This document shows, piece by piece, positions 26,819 through 32,776 of a stretch of DNA of 32,776 nt. The notes under the pieces were generated by a model. It had not been told where the DNA came from. It ran no database searches and worked only from the letters and a program-made list of their open reading frames with translations. The DNA is from an uncultured Alphaproteobacteria bacterium. GTDB taxonomy: Bacteria > Pseudomonadota > Alphaproteobacteria > Bin95. Numbering within the stretch: the first letter of the stretch is position 1; the number at the start of each line of letters is the position of its first letter. Location: positions 1 through 32,776 of the forward strand of contig CALAHN010000045.1 of the NCBI GenBank assembly GCA_937891825.1. Direction: 5' to 3'. A program made the position numbers and the translations under genes.

Positions 26819-27650
26819 CGATCAACGAAACGGCGCCGGCGAGCAGCATCAAGCTGAGGCCCCGGAAGAAGCGGGCGGCGTCGGCCTTGCGGAACCAGCG
26901 CCCGCCGATCCAGCCGCCGAGCAGGACCACAGGCATTAACAGCAGAGCTTCGATGACGGTTTCTAGGTCGATCATGCCGGCGATCAGCACGAACAAGGCC
27001 CGGCCCAGCATGAATATGCCCGACACCACCAAGCTGGTTGAGCGAAATCCGACCGGCGTCGGGCACATATGCCGCAGGAACGGCGCCAGGAAGTAGATGC
27101 CGCCGCCGCCGGAAACCGTGCCGACGAAGCCCGAGACGACCGAAAGTCCGGCGACCAGCGCCCGCCCGCTGAGATCGACGACGCGGCCGAGGCGGCCAAT
27201 CGCGTCGAAGCGGTCCATCAGAACGATCAGGATGACCAGCGCGCCGAGGATCGGCGCCAGTGCTTCCGCCTTGAGCGAGGCGAAGACATAGGTCCCAAGC
27301 CCGATCCCGACATAAACGCCGACCGTAAGTCGGCGGGCCAGCCCCCAGTCGGCGCGCTTGAAGCCCTGGGGAAACAGATGCGCCTGGGCGAAGGTCGCCG
27401 TCAGGATGACGAGGATTATGGCGTGATGTGGGCCAAGCGCCCAGGTCGTCAGGATGATGATCGGCAGGTTCGACCCAAAGCCGAATGCGCCCCGGATCAG
27501 AAAGCCCGCGAAATGCGCGAGCGCCACAAGCGCCACGGCCCAGGCCAGCGTGCCGTCGAACGGCGAAAACCCAAAGATATCCAGCGTCTGTCCCCCGGCG
27601 GCCACACAGGTCTGGCCGCCACCCGTGCATGGCGTACTCGTTTGGATCAA
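26802..27650 (-). CDS. TauE/SafE family membrane permease
   Basis: About 282 residues with roughly eight hydrophobic helices. The first half has FLIRGAFGFGSNLPIIILTT, the second VSGFVGTVSGGGGIYFLAPF, the two inverted half-repeats that mark the TauE/SafE family. Relatives export sulfite, sulfoacetate or other small organosulfur anions; the substrate here is unknown. The start given is a TTG at 27650, with GAGAG upstream; a GTG at 27605 is an alternative that would remove 15 polar residues and leave a large inverted repeat outside the gene. Divergent from ridA. Confidence 0.88.
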   Translation of the reverse strand: MIQTSTPCTGGGQTCVAAGGQTLDIFGFSPFDGTLAWAVALVALAHFAGFLIRGAFGFGSNLPIIILTTWALGPHHAIILVILTATFAQAHLFPQGFKRADWGLARRLTVGVYVGIGLGTYVFASLKAEALAPILGALVILIVLMDRFDAIGRLGRVVDLSGRALVAGLSVVSGFVGTVSGGGGIYFLAPFLRHMCPTPVGFRSTSLVVSGIFMLGRALFVLIAGMIDLETVIEALLLMPVVLLGGWIGGRWFRKADAARFFRGLSLMLLAGAVSLIVKSLL

Positions 27651-27692
27651 ATTATCCGCTCTCAGGCAGTTCCGCCTAAGAGTGGTTTGATC
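27645..27692. repeat. 48-bp imperfect palindrome in the permease-ridA divergent region
   Basis: The arms GATCAAA (27645-27651) and TTTGATC (27686-27692) enclose a further stem: CTCT-c-AGGC at 27659-27667 pairs with GCCT-a-AGAG at 27674-27682 around a 6-base loop, and a CC/GG pair sits between. It lies over the possible TTG start of the permease and upstream of ridA, so it could be an operator for one or both genes or a hairpin in the leader. Confidence 0.6.
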
Positions 27693-27764
27693 TAGGTTCT
27701 TATCCGATGGGCCAAGGCCCCGAAAGACGCCATACCGTCACGCTGGACAAAGGGATTTGGAGCC

Positions 27765-28229
27765 ATGAGCGGCAAGATCAATGAACGCCTGAAATCGCTT
27801 GGGGTGACTTTGCCGCCGGCGCCGAAGCCGGTCGCCAACTATGTGCCCTATGTGGTCACGGGCAATCTTGTGTTCATCTCGGGGCAGGTGTCGGCCGCCG
27901 GCGATGAGAAATATATCGGCAAGGTCGGCGTCGAGGTTGACGTCGCTGTCGCCCAGAAGGCCGCGCGGGCCTGCGGCCTGGCGATCCTGGCGCAGCTCAA
28001 TGCGGCGCTCGGCGGCGATTTGGACCGGGTGAAGCGCTGCGTGAAGCTTGGCGGCTTCGTGAACTGCTCGCAGGACTTCGATCAGATGCCGGCGGTGATC
28101 AATGGCGCGTCCGACCTGATGGCCGAAGTGTTCGGCGAGGCCGGCGCCCATGCGCGCTTCGCCGTCGGCGCGCCCAATCTGCCGTTCAACTTCTCGGTCG
28201 AAGTCGACGCGATCTTTGAGATCGCCTGA
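27765..28229 (+). CDS. RidA/YjgF family protein
   Basis: 154-residue member of the RidA family, whose best-known members hydrolyse reactive enamine/imine intermediates from PLP enzymes in the cytoplasm. The core is seen as VFISGQVSAAGDEKYIGKVG and the C-terminal AHARFAVGAPNLPFNFSVEV. Arg131 is at the position of the catalytic arginine of active RidA. The protein is longer than typical RidA (about 130), like the subgroup with an N-terminal extension. The ATG at 27765 follows GGGATTTGGAG. The acyltransferase gene begins 7 bases later. Confidence 0.9.
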   Translation: MSGKINERLKSLGVTLPPAPKPVANYVPYVVTGNLVFISGQVSAAGDEKYIGKVGVEVDVAVAQKAARACGLAILAQLNAALGGDLDRVKRCVKLGGFVNCSQDFDQMPAVINGASDLMAEVFGEAGAHARFAVGAPNLPFNFSVEVDAIFEIA

Positions 28230-28236
28230 CGGGCCG

Positions 28237-29397
28237 ATGCCGTCGCCAGACGCCGAGATTGAAGTTCGGGTCGTCGAGCGGATCGCTGAGATCTCCCGCT
28301 CGGCTTGGGACGCCTGCGCCGGAAAGGCGAACCCATTTCTGTCCCATGATTTTCTGGACGCGCTGGAGCAGAGTTTGTCGGTTTCGGCTGAAGAAGGCTG
28401 GCTGCCCCGCCATCTCGCCGCCTATGACGCCGACGGCCGCCTGGCGGCGGCGGCGCCGTTGTACCTGAAAGGCCATTCCCAGGGGGAATATGTCTTCGAT
28501 CATGGCTGGGCGCAGGCCTGGGAGCGCGCCGGCGGCAGCTATTATCCGAAGCTCTTGTCCGCCGTGCCCTTCACGCCGGTGACCGGCGAACGCTTCCTGG
28601 TCCGCCCTGACCTCGATCGCCCGACCTATGAGGCCGCCCTCGCTGAGGCCATGATCGCGCTCGTCCGGCAATCGAAGGTCTCGACCCTGCATGTCAATTT
28701 CCTGACCCGCGGCGAGTGGGAGCGGGCGGCGGACTATGGCTTCCTGCAACGCGCCGGCCAGCAGTATCACTGGGTGAACGCCGGCTACAAAAGTTTCCAG
28801 GACTTTCTGGACGCGCTATCCAGCCGGAAGCGCAAGAACATTCGCAAGGAACGGGAGGCTGTCGCGGCCCAGGGCGTCACGATGCATGTGCTGACAGGCA
28901 GCGACCTGACCGCCGCGCACTGGGACGCCTTCTACGGCTTCTACCGGAATACGACGGACCGAAAATGGGGCTGGGACTATCTGAAGCGGCCGTTCTTCTC
29001 CTACCTGCATGAACGCATGTCGGACCGGGTGGCGTTGGTGATGGCGGAGCATGAGGGCCGCTGGGTCGCCGGGGCCCTCAATTTAATCGGCGACGATACG
29101 CTCTATGGCCGGAACTGGGGCTGCGCCGCCAATTTCAAGCATCTGCATTTCGAGACCTGTTATTACAAGGCCATCGACTTCGCGATCGAGCGCGGCGTGG
29201 CCCGCGTCGAGGCGGGCGCCCAGGGGCAGCACAAGATCCAGCGGGGTTATCTCCCGGTCGAGACCTATAGCATCCACTATATCCCGGACCCGAACTTCCG
29301 CCGCGCCGTCGATGACTTCCTGAAGCGGGAACGGAGGGCGGTCGGCGAGGAAATCGCATTCCTCGAGGACTTGTCGCCCTTCCGCAGGTCTGGATAG
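28237..29397 (+). CDS. FemAB-like N-acyltransferase (GNAT fold, DUF482-type)
   Basis: 386 residues from the ATG at 28237. WDACAGKANPFLSHDFLDAL at the N-terminus, GGSYYPKLLSAVPFTPVTG, and the later LSSRKRKNIRKEREAV and FETCYYKAIDFAIERGVARV match the PF04339 group, annotated as peptidoglycan biosynthesis/recognition or GNAT proteins. The family is thought to transfer acyl or aminoacyl groups, but substrate is not established. The 7-base spacing from ridA and 4-base spacing to the next gene suggest one transcript. Confidence 0.88.
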   Translation: MPSPDAEIEVRVVERIAEISRSAWDACAGKANPFLSHDFLDALEQSLSVSAEEGWLPRHLAAYDADGRLAAAAPLYLKGHSQGEYVFDHGWAQAWERAGGSYYPKLLSAVPFTPVTGERFLVRPDLDRPTYEAALAEAMIALVRQSKVSTLHVNFLTRGEWERAADYGFLQRAGQQYHWVNAGYKSFQDFLDALSSRKRKNIRKEREAVAAQGVTMHVLTGSDLTAAHWDAFYGFYRNTTDRKWGWDYLKRPFFSYLHERMSDRVALVMAEHEGRWVAGALNLIGDDTLYGRNWGCAANFKHLHFETCYYKAIDFAIERGVARVEAGAQGQHKIQRGYLPVETYSIHYIPDPNFRRAVDDFLKRERRAVGEEIAFLEDLSPFRRSG

Positions 29398-29401
29398 AGC
29401 G

Positions 29402-29587
29402 ATGTCCTTCTGGGAGGTCCTTGCGAGCCAACTGACGTTTCTCAGCATCATGGGCCACCTGTCGTTCGGCCTGACGGCCGTGTCGCTGGCGATGCGGGAC
29501 ATGCTGCTGCTCCGAGCGCTTGGCGTCGCCTCTGGCCTGTTCGGCGTCATAACTATCTGGTGCCGGGCGGGCCGCTTTGGCTGGTGA
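29402..29587 (+). pseudogene. N-terminal part of a frameshifted membrane cyclic-nucleotide-binding protein
   Basis: ATG at 29402, 4 bases after the acyltransferase stop. The first 48 residues (SFWEVLASQLTFLSIMGHLS, FGLTAVSLAMRDMLLLRALG) give two membrane helices. After FGVI the frame turns into IWCRAGRFGW and stops at 29587, while the next frame continues with NYLVPGGPLWLVIFW, a third helix. Reading ATA then AAC TAT near 29549-29556 (a shift of -1) joins the two parts smoothly. So this and the following entry are one gene broken by a small indel, or a sequence error. No slippery heptamer is visible. Confidence 0.7.
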
Positions 29588-30084
29588 TCTTCTGGCTTGG
29601 CGTGTTCCTCGCGATCCATGTCTGGCGGATCGTCGAAATTGTCGCCGAGCGGCGCCAGGTCAAGTTCACCGAAGAGGAGCAGGAACTCTACGCGACGGTG
29701 TTTCGCGGCTTCGAGCCGATCGAATTCATGCGCCTGCTGAACGCGGCCGACCGCAGCGCCTTCGCGCCGGGCGAGGTGCTACTGGAGCAAGGGCAGATCG
29801 CGCCGCGGCTGTTTATCGTGATTGACGGCGAGGCCAGGATCGAGCGGGACGGCGCCGTCATCGCGGCCGTCGGGCCAGGCGGGGCGCTTGGCGAGATCAG
29901 CTTCATGCAGGACCGGCCGACGACCGCGCGGGCGGTCGCGGCCACGCCCATGCGCTGCCTCGCGTTTCCCGTGCCGAAGCTCCGGCGCGTGCTCGCCAAT
30001 CGCCCCGCCATGCGCCTTTCGATGTCGGCGCTGTTGTCGGGCGATCTGGCGCGCAAGCTGACCGGCAATCCGTCCGCTACTTGA
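29560..30084 (+). CDS. C-terminal part of the same protein: third helix plus cyclic-nucleotide-binding domain
   Basis: Open frame from a GTG at 29560, 174 residues, but probably the second half of the gene starting at 29402. It opens with a membrane helix (GPLWLVIFWLGVFLAIHVWR) and continues with FTEEEQELYATVFRGFEPIE, then a beta-roll of the CRP type: LEQGQIAPRLFIVIDGEARI and the phosphate-binding cassette GEISFMQDRPTTARAVA, with its conserved Glu and Arg. Three helices followed by such a domain resemble Popeye-domain proteins. If expressed alone it would have one helix only. Its end overlaps the convergent TadG-like gene by 8 bases. Confidence 0.72.
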   Translation: MPGGPLWLVIFWLGVFLAIHVWRIVEIVAERRQVKFTEEEQELYATVFRGFEPIEFMRLLNAADRSAFAPGEVLLEQGQIAPRLFIVIDGEARIERDGAVIAAVGPGGALGEISFMQDRPTTARAVAATPMRCLAFPVPKLRRVLANRPAMRLSMSALLSGDLARKLTGNPSAT

Positions 30085-31468
30085 CCAGCCGAAGAACGCT
30101 GAGCTGCAAGGCGATCGCCCGGAATGTATTCCGCAACTGATCGCCGGTGACCGCCGGGAAGAACAGGTCCGGCGAGGACGCGCAGCTTTCGTAGAGCGAG
30201 TAGAGATTTTCCGGCATCGCGAAGTTCACCGACACCAACGTAATGCCCTGGGCCTTGATATTGTTGCAGATACGGGTAAGCGCCGGATTGGATGTGCTGG
30301 TATAGCTATTCGCGCCGTCGGTCATCAGCACGACGACCTTGGTGTTCAGCGGCGCATCGGTATCGAGCGGATGGCTCGCGTCGCTGACATTCCAGTAACC
30401 GCGCCATTTCGGGGAGATCGTGCGCCAGCCCCATACGGCGCCCCGGTCCGTCGCCGTGCCGCCGTGGGGCACAAGGGCGTCGATGTGGTTCTGAATGGCG
30501 GCGCGGTTGTTGGTCAGCGGCAGCACTGTATGCTGGGCGGCCGGACAGAGATAGCCGTTGGTCGCCTTCACATCATAGTGGTACTTCGACCCATGGTAGC
30601 CCTTGTAGGTCCATTCATATTCGTACCATGAAGGGAATTTGTTGGCCTCGCTGCTCGGCGGCGTGTCGCCTTCCGCGAGCGCCTGGGTCCCGCGGGCGCC
30701 GTAGCAGAAAGCGTCGCCGCCCGCGAAGTTCGGATGCGGGTTCCAGGTGAAAACTTCGTTCGGATACGGTTGCGGGAGCGGGGGGATCAGGCCGCCTGTT
30801 TTGATCCAGTTCGGGTTGGTCTGCGCCTGGACGCTGCGGGTGAAGGGCGCCACCGATATCCAGACCTTGGGATGGGTCGCCTTGTCATCGAAGATGATGT
30901 CCAGCAGATCGGTCGCCGAAGCTTTCAGGGCTTCAATGCGGTTCATGCCAGGCGTGCCGCTCGCCCATTCCATCGAGCCGGTGACGTCCAACGCGAGCGC
31001 CAGTTCGAGGCCTTTGATTTCGCGCCGGACCATGGCGGATTTCTGCAGATCCACCGTCGCTTCGCCGTCGACCATGCCGAGCATGGTCGTACGCAGCTTG
31101 GCGGTCGCGCGAATTTCCTTCAGGTCGTCGGTCGGTCCATCGAACAGGGCGATCGTCAGGTCGCCGGCGCCGAAATCGCCGGTCAGGCCGAGTAGCGACG
31201 GCGAGACGTTCGCCTTGATATACTTCTCCGCGAGCGCCAGCAGTTCGGCGTCGCTCATGGACTTCATTTCCTTGCCGATCGCAATTGCGGCGGAATCGAC
31301 CGCATAGTGCAATTGCGAGCGCAGGATATGGGCGCGGGCGCCGTCGACGGCGAGCGCCATGAAGCCGATGATCGGAAGGCCGGCCGCCGCGTAGATGATG
31401 GCGACCGAGCCGCGCGTGTCCGTCGTGAACCGAGCTGCGGCGACGACGATGCGGTCAAGTATGCGCAT
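30077..31468 (-). CDS. TadG-like pilus-assembly protein with vWA domain
   Basis: 463 residues from the ATG at 31468, preceded by GGAAGG. The N-terminal TRGSVAIIYAAAGLPIIGFM is the TadE/TadG-type segment with one helix, followed by DGARAHILRSQLHYAVDSAA. A von Willebrand factor A domain follows: Asp161-Thr163-Ser165 in ALALDVTGSM form a DxTxS variant of the MIDAS, with later GGTATD and VVVLMTDGAN. A long insert between the first MIDAS strand and GGTATD is rich in Trp, Tyr and Pro. The protein is expected to be inner-membrane anchored and periplasmic, acting in Flp/Tad pilus biogenesis. Third gene of a minus-strand group. Confidence 0.87.
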   Translation of the reverse strand: MRILDRIVVAAARFTTDTRGSVAIIYAAAGLPIIGFMALAVDGARAHILRSQLHYAVDSAAIAIGKEMKSMSDAELLALAEKYIKANVSPSLLGLTGDFGAGDLTIALFDGPTDDLKEIRATAKLRTTMLGMVDGEATVDLQKSAMVRREIKGLELALALDVTGSMEWASGTPGMNRIEALKASATDLLDIIFDDKATHPKVWISVAPFTRSVQAQTNPNWIKTGGLIPPLPQPYPNEVFTWNPHPNFAGGDAFCYGARGTQALAEGDTPPSSEANKFPSWYEYEWTYKGYHGSKYHYDVKATNGYLCPAAQHTVLPLTNNRAAIQNHIDALVPHGGTATDRGAVWGWRTISPKWRGYWNVSDASHPLDTDAPLNTKVVVLMTDGANSYTSTSNPALTRICNNIKAQGITLVSVNFAMPENLYSLYESCASSPDLFFPAVTGDQLRNTFRAIALQLSVLRLVK

Positions 31469-31485
31469 GATGAAATCGCCTTCCG

Positions 31486-32076
31486 TTAGGGTTGAATGAT
31501 GTTCAGCGAGCCGAACCGCGCCGCGAAGATCGAGCGGCCGTAGATGTCCAGGTCGATAAAATCCAGATTGAAGACGGCGCGGGAGACGAAGAATGCCGGC
31601 ACGAAGGTGTAGCAAGCCTCGGCGACGATCACCGTTTCGTCGGACCCGATGGTGAAGCCGTTCGGCAGGACGGCGGTCTCGCCGGTATTGCCCACCTGCT
31701 GGCAAGCGCCCGTATAGCCGTCTGCGCCGGTTTTATCCCGCCGCCATGCGACCGTCGCCGCGTCCGTGCCTGGCTTGTGGACCGACGCGACGGTGATGAT
31801 CGCCGTGCCGCCCGTGGCGCCCGGGTTGATCGTATCGGCGGCATGTCCGAGGAAGGAGAACACTTGGGTGTCGGTGACGCCGTTCTGGCGGGCGATCGCG
31901 TCCGCGGTGGTGTTGGCCGCCCGCACGACGCCTTCCTGCACTTGCAGATAGCGCACGATGTCGATCGCCCCGAACAGGGCCAGCAGAATGAACGGCGTCG
32001 CAAGCGCGGTTTCAACCACGACATTGCCATCCCGCGCGCGACAGAAGCGGGCGAGGATCCGCGCGAGGGCGATCAT
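31486..32076 (-). CDS. TadE-like pseudopilin (second)
   Basis: 196 residues. The N-terminal RDGNVVVETALATPFILLAL carries the TadE pattern: a Glu near the start of the single hydrophobic helix. ALFGAIDIVRYLQVQEGVVR follows, then an extracytoplasmic part with two Cys (ACQQVG, EACYTF) that could form a disulfide. TadE-type minor pseudopilins assist Flp pilus assembly. The ATG at 32076 overlaps the stop of the preceding gene by 4 bases, and TadG-like begins 18 bases later. Confidence 0.85.
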   Translation of the reverse strand: MIALARILARFCRARDGNVVVETALATPFILLALFGAIDIVRYLQVQEGVVRAANTTADAIARQNGVTDTQVFSFLGHAADTINPGATGGTAIITVASVHKPGTDAATVAWRRDKTGADGYTGACQQVGNTGETAVLPNGFTIGSDETVIVAEACYTFVPAFFVSRAVFNLDFIDLDIYGRSIFAARFGSLNIIQP

Positions 32077-32585
32077 GACTCCGTCTCCGGTTCATTGTAG
32101 ACGATGATTTCGGCCACGTGATTGAACTGGACGCTGTCCATCAGCATGCCGACAAAAGGCGTGTAGTAGTCCATGTCGTAGGTCAGACGGTATTTGACGA
32201 TCTGATCCGGACGTCCGCCGGGCGGCGCGCCGCCAGCGGTCTGGCCGTTCGCGAGATCCTGGAAGTTATCGTAGACCGTGGTCACGACCGTGACGTCGGC
32301 GGGCGTCAGAAAGCCCGATGCCCGCGCGGCGATCGTCGCCAGCGCATGGGTGGAGAATTCGACCCCGGAATACGGCGTTTCGCGCACGCGGTTTTCCCGT
32401 GAGATCGATCGGATCGAATCGCTGAGCAAGCCGTTGACGATGAATGCCCGGCCGACATCGATCACCGCGAAGATGATCGCAACCGCCACCGTTGCGGCGA
32501 TGGCGAACTCCGCGGCGGTAGAGCCGTCGGTCGAGCGGCCGAACCGCGCGATCAGACAGTTGGCTTGCTGGCGCCAAGCGCGCAT
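32073..32585 (-). CDS. TadE-like pseudopilin (first)
   Basis: 170 residues from the ATG at 32585, with GGAGGGG five bases upstream; a GTG at 32591 would overlap this ribosome-binding site. The N-terminal segment STAAEFAIAATVAVAIIFAV has the Glu before the hydrophobic helix that marks TadE-type pseudopilins. The rest is an extracytoplasmic domain rich in Thr, Val and Tyr (RLTYDMDYYTPFVGMLMD). First gene of the minus-strand TadE-TadE-TadG group; the pilus ATPase, secretin and major pilin genes are not in the window. Confidence 0.83.
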   Translation of the reverse strand: MRAWRQQANCLIARFGRSTDGSTAAEFAIAATVAVAIIFAVIDVGRAFIVNGLLSDSIRSISRENRVRETPYSGVEFSTHALATIAARASGFLTPADVTVVTTVYDNFQDLANGQTAGGAPPGGRPDQIVKYRLTYDMDYYTPFVGMLMDSVQFNHVAEIIVYNEPETES

Positions 32586-32776
32586 GACCACCCCTCCTCT
32601 GGGTATGACTGCCGGGATCGCACCGCTCGCCGAAGGGCGTCGTCTGCGATCCCTGTATTCGAGGATTATGGTCGATGCGTAGTTTCCGGCCGGTTAAGTT
32701 AATTGGATACTGCCCGCGCGCTTAGGGCTTCATCCGCTTGCGGGGCGAGCGGCGGGAGCGGCGGTAGGGTCACCCA
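32586..32776. other. upstream region of the tadE-tadE-tadG group
   Basis: 191 bases to the window edge without a convincing gene. An AT-richer patch at 32693-32712 (around GTTAAGTTAATTGG) could hold the promoter of the minus-strand group. No clear -35/-10 pair could be assigned. Confidence 0.35.

Overview
The window looks like the chromosome of a GC-rich alphaproteobacterium. Gene content and order (tolA-tolB-pal-cpoB-tilS-ftsH; sdhCDAB; ffh, rpsP-rimM-trmD-rplS, leuC-leuD) fit a Rhodospirillales-like lineage, but the genus cannot be fixed from sequence reading alone. No rRNA, tRNA, CRISPR array, insertion sequence or prophage was recognised. Several genes seem to use TTG or GTG starts (ftsH, the hydantoinase, the TlpA-like protein, the SDR, the TauE/SafE protein and two small genes).

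Region by region. 1-3525: Tol-Pal envelope system (end of tolA, then tolB, pal, cpoB). 3543-6924: tilS and ftsH. 7068-10445: succinate dehydrogenase sdhCDAB, followed by a small C4 zinc-finger protein of the DksA/TraR type. 10992-14103: a doubtful small ORF, then a minus-strand group read as msrP-like molybdoenzyme, dihydropyrimidinase/hydantoinase, DUF4112-like membrane protein. 14208-15017: enoyl-CoA hydratase/isomerase. 15208-18104: two tandem paralogous lipoproteins built from eight 23-residue repeats plus a peptidoglycan-binding domain, followed by a periplasmic TlpA-like thioredoxin. 18169-18967: a VOC-fold protein and a small unknown protein. 19223-23018: SRP GTPase and the S16/RimM/TrmD/L19 cluster. 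23208-26818: leuC, a small overlapping ORF, leuD, an SDR lacking its catalytic residues, and a kappa-GST/HCCA-isomerase-like protein. 26802-30084: a minus-strand TauE/SafE permease, then RidA, a FemAB-like acyltransferase and a cyclic-nucleotide-binding membrane protein broken by a frameshift. 30077-32585: minus-strand Tad pilus pseudopilin-like genes (two TadE-like, one TadG-like with a vWA domain).

Most of the window is housekeeping. The least explained part is 15208-18104. Both lipoproteins share the same architecture: lipobox, four repeats, a 20-residue insert holding a cysteine, four more repeats, then a PG_binding_1-like domain. Both keep three further cysteines at matching positions, and the next gene encodes an exported thioredoxin. 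Together this suggests a cell-wall-anchored, possibly redox-controlled envelope module. Other points of interest are the frameshifted Popeye-like gene, the SDR without catalytic Ser and Tyr, and structured non-coding segments before rplS, leuC, ffh and the small gene at 18743.
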